Positions 12,341 to 23,308 of a DNA stretch of 64,000 nt are shown piece by piece. The position numbers and the translations under genes were made by a program. Every line of letters begins with the position of its first letter. Within the stretch, counting starts at the first letter, position 1. The notes beneath the pieces were generated by a model. The model searched no databases and was not told where the DNA came from. It was given only the letters and a program-made list of their open reading frames with translations. The stretch is from Podospora pseudocomata (Eukaryota > Ascomycota > Sordariomycetes > Sordariales > Podosporaceae), in the NCBI RefSeq assembly GCF_035222375.1, contig NW_026946366.1:744001-808000 (forward strand), in the 5' to 3' direction.

Positions 12341-14240
12341 ATGGCCTCGACGGCCCCAGAAGGCTACCGCCTCTCGAACAACTCGAAGCACGAGATCTAC
12401 CTAGGCGTCTCCGAAGCCTGGAAAGCAGTGCTTTTCGACAACAACGTCCCGGCTGAACAAGCCACGCTCGAGCAGCGGCGACTCGCGGAAGAACTAGTCG
12501 CTAAAACCCACGCGAAAATGACGGCACCAGGCGCCCAGACCCCCAACTGCCTGTGGAACTGCGAGGGCTGCCTGGCCTGCGCAGGCTCCTGCTACGACGA
12601 CCCGTGTCGAAATGAGCAATGCCCCTCACACGCGGACCGCAGGGAAGACAGCCTCTTCGCCGACGAAGCCGCCCTCAGAAGGGACGAAGAGATGGGAGAC
12701 TCCCTCCCAACGACCAGACCGACCACTCCCACCCCGACCGGAAGGACCGCAGGGACACTACCTCCTCACCCACTGCCGTCGCGCCCACGCAAGACAACGG
12801 CCCCCCCGACAACCCAGACAGAAGCTGTCCCCTCGGACTAGATAGGCCCAGCGCACGAGGCCTCGAGGACAGCCGGCATGCCGGAAGACCCCCTCTAGAC
12901 CCAGAAGTAGAGGCCCTCTTCAGGGACATGGACCACGACAGAACACAAGCCCTCCAAAGGCAAGAGGTGCTCAGGAACATGGCACAGAGCCTAAACGGCG
13001 CCCTGGCAGCCGAACTGGCCGGCCCGCAGGCAGAATGGGCGTCCTTTTGCAAGGAGAAAGTCCTTTGGCTCTTTAGGATACTTAAGGACATCGACGGCAC
13101 TACAGGAGCCCCCGGCTCAGCGAGGAGCGCCTGGTCGACCAGCTTCGACTCTAAGAACTCCTCGACAAGCACGACCAGGAGCACCAGCCCGACGACAGAG
13201 GCCCGGGGCCCCTCAAAGACCCCCAAACTCGCCAAGACCCCGACGGGCAGCAATGCAACCAGCGTCACGTGGGCCCAGGTGGCGACGAGCGGGGCCAGCA
13301 GCAGCCAAGCCGCCAGCAGCGCGCGGACAAGTGTCGCCAGCCTGACTGCCCACGCCCCCGATCCAACAGCGGGCTGGAAAACAGTGGGCCGCAACAACAA
13401 GGCCAACCGAGAAGACGACCGCCTCTTCGTAAGGCTCCCCGACGGCCACCCGTGGAGACAGGCATCAGCGGAGGGCTTCAGAGTCGCACTCTGCCGACAG
13501 CTCAGGGGCCCCACTCAGCCTCATCCGCTCGGCCAAACAAGTCGACACTGGCTTCGCGATCGTCCCAGCCGACAAGAAGGCGCGGACGCAACTACTCGCC
13601 CTAGCGCCAGCCCTAACCACACACGGCGCGAAGCTTGACGAATCGGCCACCTGGCATACCTACGTAGTCCCCAGGGTACCGAAGACGGTCAACGGCCCTG
13701 ACGGCAGCATCGACACCAACGACCTCATGGAAGACGAGATCCTCCGGGCCACTAAGGCCAAACCGGTCTCGGCGAAGAAGTCGAAACACGCCCTACCCGA
13801 CGACACTCACGCCGACTGGGTCGTATCCTTCATCAAACCCGTCCCTGACCACTTCAGACTCTTTGGCAGCCCGCCGGCCAGAAAGATCACCAGAAGTGCA
13901 AAAAGCCAACCAGTGCTATAGATGCCAAGGTTACCACGACCCACGCATCTGCGATAGACAAGCCAGATGCAATAACTGCGGAACTGATCACCCACCAGGG
14001 CCCTGCGCCAGGCCACCGAGATGCGCCAACTGCCACGGACCACACAAGGCAGACTTTGGAGCGTGCCCGGCCAGACCAAGGACGGATGGGGGCGTCCTCA
14101 AGAAACCAACCAACAGGCAGCTCAAGGCCATACGCAAGGTAGGCGAGGCCCTGTACGCGGCGGCACACCCAGCGGAAGGAAGGAACACCGACCCCCAACC
14201 CGCAACGACCAACCCCCCGGCCACAGAACCATGCCTGTGA
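12341..14240 (+). pseudogene. LINE ORF1 (gag-like RNA-binding protein), frameshifted
   Basis: The start is taken as ATG 12341. The frame changes somewhere in 12620-12840, again near 13500 and again near 13870. The last segment carries three CCHC-type knuckles: CYRCQGYHDPRIC, CNNCGTDHPPGPC, and a third C-x2-C-x3-H-x6-C. The upstream part is rich in Ser, Thr and Pro, with low-complexity stretches. The final segment ends at TGA 14238-14240 and overlaps the ORF2 ATG (14231) by 10 bp. ORF1 proteins of this class bind element RNA. The breaks mean no full-length product is expected from this copy. Confidence 0.8.
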
Positions 14241-17200
14241 GACCCAGCGAGCCCAGGAGAGCGGCCAAAAACGGACGAAAGTCCGGGCTCTCCTTCTTAC
14301 AGGCCAACGTAGCCAGAAGACCAGGGGCACACGACGCCCTCCTCAATATGGCGTGGGAAAGGACTGCCGACGTCATATTGGTACAGGAACCATGGGCACG
14401 AACCCAGGACGGCAGAAGAATGACCAAAACCCACAGAGGATACCAGCACTACACGCCAACAGAAGACTGGAATGCGGGACCCCCCAGGGCGATGGTATAC
14501 ATCAAAAAGACACACAAGGGGACCCAACAGAGCCTGGGACACGCGGGACACCGCGACGCCTGCGCGGTAGAAGCCCAAGGGATAGTCTGGGTCAGCCTAT
14601 ACAGGGACAGACTTGGCGACGACGAGGTGCTCGACCTGGTCGAAAGCTGGCACCCCGGCAGACCAGCGATCATAGGAGGCGACTTCAACGCCTACCACCC
14701 TACCTGGCAACCGGGAAAGGAGTGCCCGGCGGGGAGACGAATAGCTGGATGGCTGGAAGACCGCCTCACCCTGGCATCGCTGCAGGGACCCACCAACATA
14801 CACGGAAACACCATCGATCTGGTCCTCTCAACGAGCACAGAGGTAAAAGCCTGGGTGGACGAGGACACCTACACCGGATCGGACCACTACACCCTGGCGG
14901 GGACGGTACCACCAGCAAGCCCACAGGCAACCAAGAAAGGTAGACCCTACGTCCCAGCCAAAGAGGAGGATAGGGCGCTCTTCCGCTCCCTGACTAGATG
15001 GGGCATGACACAAGTACCGACGGTAGCACACACAACCAAGGACCTCGACCACTGGGCCCGCTCCCTACAGAACGCCCTCGTAGGCGCGATCAAGGGAGCG
15101 GGACGCCTGAGAAGACAAGCAGGAGGCACCACACAATGGTGGAACGAGGAGTGCAAGGAAGCACGCGTGGCGCTACAGCAGAGCCGCAACGACCCCACAC
15201 AAGGGGAGGAAGACCGGAAGCAAATACGCAAGACGTTCGAGACAACGGTCAAAAAGGCAAAAAGAGAGCACTGGCAACAGAAGCTCGAGCAAGCGTCCTC
15301 GAACAAGGACATCTACGCAGTGGCGGCATGGCACAAGGCAACCGACACCTTCGCCCCCCCGCCGCTGGTCCACAGGAATAGGACCTTTACGGAACCGGGG
15401 GAAAAGCTAGAACTACTTAGGAAAGAGGTGGTTGAAAGATTCGGAGAAGACGGGGACACCACAGAGCCTTGGGTTCTCGCCCAACCCACCGACACTATAC
15501 AATGGGACAACACGATCTCCCCGGAGGAGGCAAGGAGATGCACAATCGGGACCACAAGCACAGCTCCCGGCACAGACGACGTCACGGTAGACCTACTACG
15601 CGAGGTGTGGCGGGAGATAGGCGACAACATCATCACGGCCCTCTTCAGACAGTGCCTCCTCTTAGGGCACCACCCGCTCCCGTTTAAAGAAGCGGAAACG
15701 GTAATGCTCAGGAAACCGGGCAAAGACAACTATACCACGGTCAGAGCGTGGCGCCCGATCGCCCTCCTATCGTGTATAGGGAAGGGTCTTGAAAGACTGA
15801 TAGCCAGAAGGATAGGCTTCACCGCAGTCAACCAAGAAGTGCTCGGCCCCACCCACATAGGGTCCCTCCCGAGGAGGTCCGCCGAGGACCTCGTTCTGTG
15901 CCTGGTACACGACGTCGAGAGAGCCTGGGGAAGGGGTAAGGCGGCGGCGCTCCTGACAATGGACGTACAGGGCGCCTTCGACGCGGTCAGAAAGAATAGG
16001 CTAGCAGGGAGGCTAAGGCAACAAGGCTGGCCACTGAATGTCTGCGAATGGGTACACTCCTTCATGTCACACCGGAGCTCAGCCATGAGATTAGGAGACT
16101 GCACCCTCCCCCCTAGAAGAGTGGCATGCGGACTCCCACAAGGGTCCCCTGCCAGCCCGGTCCTCTTCGCACTCTTCCTACAGCCACTGGTTAAGGAGCT
16201 GGCCGGGGCGTCGGCGTACGCAGACGACCTCGGACTGCTGGCTGTGGCAAGAACGCCCAGGAGTGCGCGGCAATACTGGAGGCTACGGCCGAAAAGGCGG
16301 AGGCCTGGGGCTCCAGGAATGGCGTCGAGTTCGACCCAGCCAAGTGCGAGCTACTACACCTTACGAAGAGCCGCGCAACCCCCGCAGTAAGGATAGGCAA
16401 TACGGAGGTGACGCCGAAACAGGAGGTCCGATGGCTGGGTTTCTTCCTGGACCCCAAACTCAACTTCAAAGCCCACGCCAGTCGGTGGGCGACGAAGGCA
16501 CTGAAAATAGCGAACCACCTGCGAAGGCTGAACAGGGTGGCCCGGGGCACCCACCAAGAGCCACGGCGGAGGCGGTCCGGGCAGTGGTCGTACCCACGGC
16601 GACGTATGGGGCGGCGACGTGGTATACCGGGGTAAGGCAGGGAGGACAAACGAATGCGGTCAACAAGGCACTTAAATGTGCGGCCAGGGCGGTTGTCCCG
16701 GTCTGGAGAACGACCCCTGGGGGCGATCTTCCGCGAGAGCGGACCCCCCGCCGAAGTGGCGCTCGCCCACGCCAGAATCTCGATGGCGGCACGGTTCAAG
16801 AGCCTCGACCCCCGCCACCCACTGGTCCTCCGGACCCGGCCGATGCCGGAGCCACCCAGGAGGGGCCCCCGGGGGCGTCTCCCGGAGAAGCAAACCAGAC
16901 TGGAAACACTCGCGACCCTACTCCCCGACTGCCCCAGGCCGCACCTGGTGCAATGGACCCTACGGCACCCGGTACCTCTGCCAAGACCAGAAAACAAGGA
17001 ACTGGGCAAGAGACTCCACGAACAACTGACACTCCTCGCCCCTAGGGACGAGATCCACCTGTTCAGTGACGGATCGAAGGCAGCCCCGCACGAGGACTAC
17101 CGAAGAGGACGGGCTGGGGCTACGTGGCGTACCAGGATGGGCAGAAGCTACACGAGCACCACGGAAGGCTCGGGGAATCCGAGGCCTTTGACGGCGAAGC

Positions 17201-17913
17201 GGTTGGGGCGGCACACGCGGTGGTGTGGGCGCGCGAATACATCAGGGCGGGGGCAAGACCCTCGGCGGTACGGCTCTTCATCGACAACTCGGCGGTACTA
17301 TACGGCATCACAGGGCGCCCCTCGGACAATTCCCAGGAGGCGTTCAGGGTTATAGGATACGCGTGGAAGGACCACCACCTGCCCCCCTCACGGTACACTG
17401 GGCCCCAGGACATATGGGGATCCAGGGGAACGAGGAGGCCGACGTTCAGGCCGGCCTCGGGGGCGCTCCCAGACCCAAGATCCCCCCGCCCTGACCGCAG
17501 TCAAGGCAAAGGCCAGGGCACTGAAGAGGGAGGCGTGGAACTCGTGGTGGCTGGCGAACAGGCCGACGCGATACGCCCAGCTAATGATCCCGGGACCAGG
17601 GAAACGACCCCCGGAACTCACGCTCGCAAGAAAGACCCTACACCACCTCCTGGCGGAGAGGACGGGACACGGAGACTACGAGGAGTACCACCTACGCTTC
17701 GGACACGACTCGTATAGGACCTGCCGCTGCGGCCGACCCACGGAAATCGGGCACTTCGCGGAGTGCCCAGCGGCGCGGGCCAGGGGCACTCTGAACAGCG
17801 AAATGCGAAAAGCGCTCAGGAGGCCGGATAAGCTCCTGGGAAAGGACTGGAAGAAATACGCCGAGTGGGTGGAAGGCTCGGGAGTGTACGACCCAGCGGA
17901 GGAAGAAGAATAG
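14231..17913 (+). pseudogene. LINE ORF2 (endonuclease, reverse transcriptase, RNase H), frameshifted
   Basis: From ATG 14231 the frame is open to about 16255. It includes the endonuclease (LSFLQANV, GGDFNAYHP, GSDHYTLAG) and the RT, with GLPQGSPASPVLF and the catalytic SAYADDLGLL. After that the frame changes near 16255, 16545, 16725, 17112, 17370 and 17490. The later frames still encode RNase H-like pieces (EIHLFSDGSK, RLFIDNSAVLYG, TVHWAPGHMGIQGNEEAD) and a terminal zinc motif (CRCGRPTEIGHFAEC), ending at TAG 17911-17913. The endonuclease-RT part could still be translated as a truncated protein. The 3' third is clearly decayed or error-bearing. Confidence 0.85.
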
Positions 17914-18192
17914 GACACGTGACCAGGCCCAGATTGTAATGGCCTGAGGAAACAGCGGAACCACAGAGGAGCCGTAAGCCCTCGGGGACCAGAGCCCTGA
18001 GGCAGGCAGGCCTCTCTCTCCTTTGTAAATAACTCTCTTTTGTGACGCGAAACGCCCTGTCAGCTAGTATTAGCAGTAGTATTAGAAGCTTGGGCCGTCC
18101 ACATCCCCAAACGGGGGCCAGGCGAGGTAGGCTCGGGCACGTGACCCCTCGGGGCCACGCGCCACAGTTCGACCCGATTGGACGCTAATAGA

Positions 18193-18214
18193 TCTCTCTC
18201 TCTCTCTCTCTCTC
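18193..18214. repeat. (TC)11 microsatellite
   Basis: Eleven perfect TC units in the spacer between the LINE and the gypsy element. Confidence 0.9.
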
Positions 18215-18343
18215 CTATTTTCCAGGTCAAAACCAACCCCCCATTTCGTGCCAAGCTATGCAGCAATTCTTCCAACGCAGCTGCCACAACCACGTTTAAA
18301 CAACCTGTAATGCCACTATTCCCACTGCCAAAGGCTCCGAGGA

Positions 18344-18403
18344 AAGGCTCAATTTGTAAAGGCTCAATTTTCAAAGCCTCAACTGACAAAGGCTCAATTA
18401 CCA
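18344..18403. repeat. 15-bp tandem repeat, four units
   Basis: Units begin AAGGCTCAATT (third unit AAGCCTCAACT) at 18344, 18359, 18374 and 18389. A partial, more diverged unit precedes them at about 18331. The array ends 3 bp before the gypsy target duplication. Confidence 0.85.
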
Positions 18404-18405
18404 AC

Positions 18406-18410
18406 CTGCA
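18406..18410. repeat. Target-site duplication, left copy (CTGCA)
   Basis: CTGCA directly abuts the left LTR and is repeated at 26080-26084 directly after the right LTR. This is the hallmark of integrase-mediated insertion. Confidence 0.95.
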
Positions 18411-18917
18411 TGTTACAACCTGCACCAGAAATGGATACAGACTGCAAGGCAGTACGCCAGAGGTGAATATGACAGGATAATCGAAGGTTGTGGCAAGCGT
18501 CTCAGACACGGGTTCACTGTCAACAACAGGTTGTTCTAACAAAGAGCTACTGAAAGTAGATTGTAGACAAATGAACTTGAATTGCTTGCATGAGGAATCA
18601 GATTCCTCGACACGGGGAGCGCCCGGCACTCCCTCCTATTTATGTCAAGCTATCTACATATATTTCTGAAGTATCTTTGTACCTTGCTCAGTGTGCTCAG
18701 TGGTCTTGGCGGCTGAGCAGACTGAGCAACCTTTCATGATCAATGTGCTCAGTGTGCTCAGTGGTCTTGGCCACTGATCAGACTGAGCACCTCCTGATTG
18801 GTCGTATGGGGGCTTATGGGTCTTTCCATCCCTGGCCCAATGATTGGCTGAGGTGCCCAGCACCTCGGGTACCACCCAGTGGTTCCTGTACAGGAGTATT
18901 ACGCTTGGGACGTAACA
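18411..18917 (-). repeat. LTR (3' LTR of the minus-strand element)
   Basis: 507 bp, beginning TGTTACAACC and ending GACGTAACA on the plus strand. By eye it is identical to 25573-26079. It contains a 45-bp direct repeat at 18686-18730 and 18747-18791, each unit bounded by the inverted pair GCTCAGT/ACTGAGC. Confidence 0.97.
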
Positions 18918-18919
18918 CG

Positions 18920-18934
18920 TTTCCTCTCCTCCCT
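18920..18934 (-). promoter_or_regulatory. Polypurine tract next to the 3' LTR
   Basis: On the minus strand this is a 15-nt all-purine run, AGGGAGGAGAGGAAA, separated from the LTR by two bases (CG). That is the expected place for plus-strand priming of a minus-oriented element. Confidence 0.85.
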
Positions 18935-19011
18935 GGTCTTCGCCTCGAAGACCTTTGACGCTAGGAAATTGTCGTTGTGACTGTAAGTTTTCCCTTTCAT
19001 CCTTTTCTAAA

Positions 19012-19656
19012 ATGTCTGCTAACAGGGTGCAGAAGAATTATCAAAAAACTCAAAGAAAGAAGTCGCAACCGCGATCTTCTACCGAACGTCGTTATTCCCT
19101 TGTTGATTACGCTAATACTTTCGGTTTCGCCATGCCCGTCGATTGTTCTCGTTGTAAGCGGCTGCGGCTTACAAACTGTAAGGCTGCCGACCGTAGCTTG
19201 TCTTGTCAGAATTGTCTGCAAGCGGGGCGAATTCTTGCAATATTTATGGTGAGCCCTCGTCGGTGCTTCGTGGTCTTCTTTGAAGAGAAACGGCGCTTAG
19301 ACCAGGAGAAGGAAGAGACGCTTTCGAAGCTCCTTCGTCTGGAGGCTCAGTCTCGCGCACTGCAGTTGAAGGCGGGTGAGGCATTTTCTCGGGAATACAC
19401 TCTGTTGCGGGAAGAGGAAGCAGGGGAGCAGGCGGAGGTTGCTAATCCTGCTGTTACTCGGGAATCGGAGTTCCCAGTCGCAGAGGTCGATCGTTCCCTG
19501 TTGTCCTTTGGGGACGCTGGTAACCTTGATTTCTCGGGTGTCGACTGGTCGTCGTTGGATCCAAATCTTTTATCCCAGGTCGGTCTGGGTTCTGTCGGTG
19601 AAACTGCTGGAGCTTCTCCGGGCAGTCCAGGAAGTCGACAGGTTCCCACGAGTTAG
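19012..19656 (+). CDS. Antisense ORF in the gypsy element: Cys-rich coiled-coil protein
   Basis: A 214-residue protein on the strand opposite gag/pol, starting 95 bp inside the left LTR and overlapping the integrase end antisense by 87 bp. The start used is ATG 19012; the frame is open further upstream without another ATG. It has a basic N-terminus, then FAMPVDCSRCKRLRL with C-x2-C-x7-C and, after nine residues, C-x2-C (SCQNCLQAG). A charged heptad-like region follows (EEKRRLDQEKEETLSKLLRL), then an acidic Ser-rich tail. A third cysteine pair expected for a zinc cluster is not clear. Another frame near 19230 reads a Cys-Asn-Ile-Tyr run, so two compensating indels are possible. I recall similar Cys-rich coiled-coil hypotheticals in ascomycete genomes but cannot verify this here. 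DNA or RNA binding is a guess. Confidence 0.6.
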   Translation: MSANRVQKNYQKTQRKKSQPRSSTERRYSLVDYANTFGFAMPVDCSRCKRLRLTNCKAADRSLSCQNCLQAGRILAIFMVSPRRCFVVFFEEKRRLDQEKEETLSKLLRLEAQSRALQLKAGEAFSREYTLLREEEAGEQAEVANPAVTRESEFPVAEVDRSLLSFGDAGNLDFSGVDWSSLDPNLLSQVGLGSVGETAGASPGSPGSRQVPTS

Positions 19657-22600
19657 ACTCTGGTCCGTAATCCAGCCATTTGACGAGATATTGAGTTCGT
19701 TGTTGCTGATTCGTGAATCCAGGATATTCTCGACGTCAAATTCTTCTTCGTCGTCGACCACCTCGAGCCGTGTCTCGAGTTTTGCTTTCTTTGGGGCTGG
19801 TTCAAGAAGGGAAATGTGGAATACTTTGGTTCGTACTCGCATGGAATCGGGAAGGGATAATTCGTAGTTGGATGTTGAAATCTTTTTCTTGATCTTGAAT
19901 GGCCCGATCTTCTTGAAATCCAGTTTCTTGCTTGGTCGTTTCGTGTGAAGATTGCGTGTGAGAAGAAACACTTTATCTCCCTCCTCGAGGGGAGGTCCCT
20001 CGACCCTATGTTTGTCGTAGTGGGTGCGCATTCGTTCCCTGACAACTTCGAGTGTTTCTTTCAACATGTTGTGCATCTCCTGCAATCGTTCTGCGTGGAT
20101 CGCTGCTCGGGGTGCCTCTGTTGTTGGTCCCTGTCGTAACTCGGGTTGGAATCCGTAGTTGGCAAAGAATGGTGAGACGTTCGTTGTCTCTGTGTTGCTC
20201 GAGTTGTATGCTAACTGAGCGGTTGGTAACAGGTCAACCCAGTTGTCCTGTTCGAAGTTGATGTAGCACCGAAGGTATTGTTCAATGACTTGGTTGAGTC
20301 GTTCGGTCTGTCCATCTGTCTGGGGGTGGAACGCTGTCGAGAGTTTTGACTTGACATCTAGTCGTTTCATCAGGGCTTGCCAAAACTTAGAGGTGAAGAG
20401 CTTGTCTCTGTCTGAAGTAATGTCATCTGGCAGTCCATGTTGGCTCACGATGTTCCGTTCGAATAGGTAGGCGAGCTGTTCTGCCGTAGTGGTTTCTCTG
20501 AAAGGAATGAAGTATGCCCACTTGGTGAGTCTGTCAACCACTACCCAGATGGCGTCGTACTTGGTGTTGGTTCCATCTGGTACCGTTGAGCTGGGGAGTT
20601 TGGTGATGAAGTCCATGGAGATGGATCCCCACGCTCGTTCTGCTGTGGGAAGGGGTTCGAGAAGTCCGTAGGGTTTGTGTCTTGCTGCTTTGCTCTTGAT
20701 ACATATCTCACATTCTCTTACCGCTTCTTCCACGATCCTTTTCATTCCTGGAAATGCGTAGTGCTGTTGTACGCGTTCGAGCGTTTTTCTGATACCTGGG
20801 TGTCCTCCGAGTTTGTCGCTGTGGAGTTTCGTGACACACGCTCGTCTCTTTGTCTGCTGGTACGTAGGCCTTGTCGTTGTACCATACTGGGTCGTTGTCG
20901 TCGGGCCCGGCCCGTAGACCTAGTTCCTGTATCTCATCCTCATCGACGTCTTGTCGTTTGGCTTGGAACTCGTAATCTTCCCACTCGGTGTGATAAGTCC
21001 TTGCGCAGTCTTCCCAAATCTGGATGGCGTGTTCCAGTGTTCCGTCTTTTTTTTTTTTTTTCTTTAAAGAGGGGGCTGCGTCGATCTTTTCGTTACCCTT
21101 GTGGTCTGGTCTTCTGCTGAGCGCGTCTGCTCTAGCGTTCTCTTTTCCTTTGACATAGTGGATGCGGAAGTTGAAGGGGGCAAGGAATTCTGCCCATCGT
21201 ACTTGTCTTGGACTTAGTTCCTTCGTGACGAAGTACTTCAAATTCCGGTGGTCTGTGAATACATCCACTGGTTCCTCAGTCCCACTGAGATATGGTCTCC
21301 ATTCGTCAAATGCCTCGATGATGGCCATGAGTTCCTTGTCGTGGATTGGGTAGTTGAGTGCTGGTCCAGAAATCTTTTTTGAGACAAATCCTACCGGGTG
21401 TCGGCCGTCGTTAAAGTATTGATAGAGCTCTGCTCCAATAGCAAAGTCTGACGCATCGGTCTCGACATAGAATGGTCTGCTGAAGTCTGGCATTCGTAGT
21501 ACGGGTTCGCTGCTGATAGCGTCCTTGAGTTGGTCGAAGGCGTCTTGTTGTTGTTGTTTCCACTTAAATGGTGTTCCTTCGCCGGTCAACTCGTGCAACG
21601 GTTTTGCAATTTTCCCAAATCCTTTGATGAATGATCTGTAGAAGTTGATGAATCCAATGAACATCCTAACTTCCTTCTGGTTTGTTGGTGTCGGCCAGTC
21701 CCGGACTGCCGTGATCTTAGCTGGTTCCATGCGGATCTCTCCTGGTGTAATTTCGAATCCCAAAAAGACTGTCTTCTGCACGTGGAATTCGCTTTTTCGT
21801 GGGTTCACCGAGAGTCCTGCATCCTGCAGTGTTTGTAAGATCTGTCGTACGTGCTGTCTGTGTTCTTTGAGGGTCTTCGAATAGATCAAGATGTCGTCTA
21901 GGTATACAAAGGCGAATCGATCCAGATATGGGCGCAGGGTGTGGTCAATCATGCTTTGGAATGTCGCAGGGGCGTTAGTGAGTCCAAATGGCATGACTTG
22001 GTACTCAAAGTGTCCGTAGCGAGTCCTGAAAGCTGTTTTCCATTCATCCCCTTCCTTAATCCGGATGTGGCCAAAGGCCATCGGAAGATCCAGTCGACTG
22101 AACCATTGGGCGCCTGCCAGTCGGTCCTTCATCTCCCTGATAAGCGGCAGCGGATACCTATTCTTGATCGTTTCCTCGTTGAGTTGTCGATAATCGACCA
22201 CAAGCCTTAAATCTGTCGTTCCTTTCTTAGGCACGAATAAAATGGGGTAAGCTGCTTCGCTTTGTGATTCTCTGATAAACCCCTTTGGTAGGTTCTCCTT
22301 GATGTACTCTTGTAAGGCTTTGTCCTGTCGTGGACCTAGGTGATATGCTTTGTGGTATCGTAACTTTGCTCCTTCCTTCAATCGGATCTCGTGGTCGAAA
22401 GAGGTTCTCTTGGGGAGCTCGTCCTTCATCTTGTGTCTGAAGACTGTAAAACTGTGGTATTCTTTCGGAATGTTGCTGAGGTCCTCCTTTTCCTTGGGAG
22501 GCTTGTGCCTCGAGTCGTCACTCAGGGTCTTCCTCTAGCTTCTCTGGTCTGACATACATCACCCAACCTTCTGGTTCTCTGGTGTGCGAGGGTCCTTCCT

Positions 22601-23308
22601 TGGTACTTCCTCTGTCAGTTGACATCGGCTCGTCGTGGCTCGTATGTCTCGTATGCTCGCAGGGGCTCTCTTGTCCCTCTGGGCACCTGGGAGCTCTATC
22701 CAGTTCAGCTCTGTTCACCCGTCTGGTGTCAAGCCTGGAGTTGAGATGGCCATTCTCCCAGTCTATATCCGGGTTGTACTTCTTCAACCACGGATGTCCC
22801 AAGATCATGTCACACTTGGGTCCGGTTGGCAGGATATCGAAGTCCACTTCCTGCGGGTCGTCGTCCACCGTGATCAAGAGTGTCGTTTCCCGTGAACTGA
22901 TTCCTCCATCATAACTGGCCGTTTGCCCTTCGTAGGTCCTCATTCTGTATGGTGTTTTCTTCATGACCCACGGCATCCTCGTCTTGTTCACGAACGAGGG
23001 GTTGACGATGTTGATCGAACTCCTGAGTCGATCACTGCAACTGCTCGATACTCCTTTCCTTTGGAGTTTGTCCATCGAACTACTACTGTCAGGGCACTTT
23101 GGTTTCCTAACACTGTGGCTCCGGCAACTGTCTCGTAGTGCCACCATGGAGGTCTTTTCTTGGATCCGGCTCGCGGCCTCCTGATGCGAGTTGTGATCCG
23201 TCGTCGTGGAATTAGTTTGTTCCACTGGGGCCTGGGGAGGCCCGTTGGCCGTTCCCCGTACGTGGGACTCTGGTAAAATCGGATGGTCCCGAACATTGTC
23301 TTTCCCAC
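19570..23308 (-). pseudogene. gypsy pol (protease, RT, RNase H, integrase, chromodomain), frame-broken
   Basis: In order along the minus strand: an aspartic protease with AVIDSG, a frame change near 23010, the protease remainder with MILGHPWL, a change near 22525, and then RT (VPKKGTTDLRLVVDYRQLN, FVYLDDILIYS). RNase H follows with FYVETDASD and FTDHRNLKYF. A 15-T run at 21047-21061 is read as Lys codons. After a change near 20835 come the integrase (FITKLPSS, HPQTDGQTERLNQ) and the start of a chromodomain (EFDVENILDSR). A last change near 19720 interrupts the chromodomain, whose remainder (QYLVKWLDYGPE) is in another frame. Each break looks like a one-base indel between otherwise well-kept domains. 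A functional polyprotein from this copy is unlikely as sequenced. Confidence 0.9.

Larger units (their letters stand above)
12341..18090 (+). mobile_element. Degenerate non-LTR retrotransposon (Tad/I-like LINE)
   Basis: The layout is ORF1 with CCHC knuckles, then ORF2 with AP-type endonuclease, reverse transcriptase, RNase H and a C-terminal CCHC, all on the plus strand. Coding segments are strongly GC-rich. The reading frame is broken at least nine times by small indels, while domain sequence between the breaks is well preserved. The 5' end is uncertain. The 3' end may be near 18090, where a short TAGTATTAG/CAG repeat resembles a LINE tail. Confidence 0.85.
17914..18410. other. LINE 3' flank and short repeats before the gypsy insertion
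   Basis: No gene was found. The LINE 3' untranslated part is followed by flanking DNA with a (TC)11 microsatellite and a 15-bp tandem array. The last five bases (CTGCA) are the left copy of the gypsy target-site duplication. Confidence 0.7.

Noticed and set aside
11867-12841. Plus-strand frame of 324 codons overlapping the PKS stop
   Set aside because: The first 150 codons run through PKS 3' flank and repeat sequence. Only the part from ATG 12341 belongs to the LINE ORF1.
12675-13514. Long minus-strand frame within the LINE
   Set aside because: High GC content keeps opposite-strand frames open; the plus-strand ORF1 with CCHC knuckles explains the sequence.
18178-18480. Short frame with a KGSI repeat
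   Set aside because: It arises from the 15-bp tandem repeat and runs into the LTR; no independent evidence of a gene.
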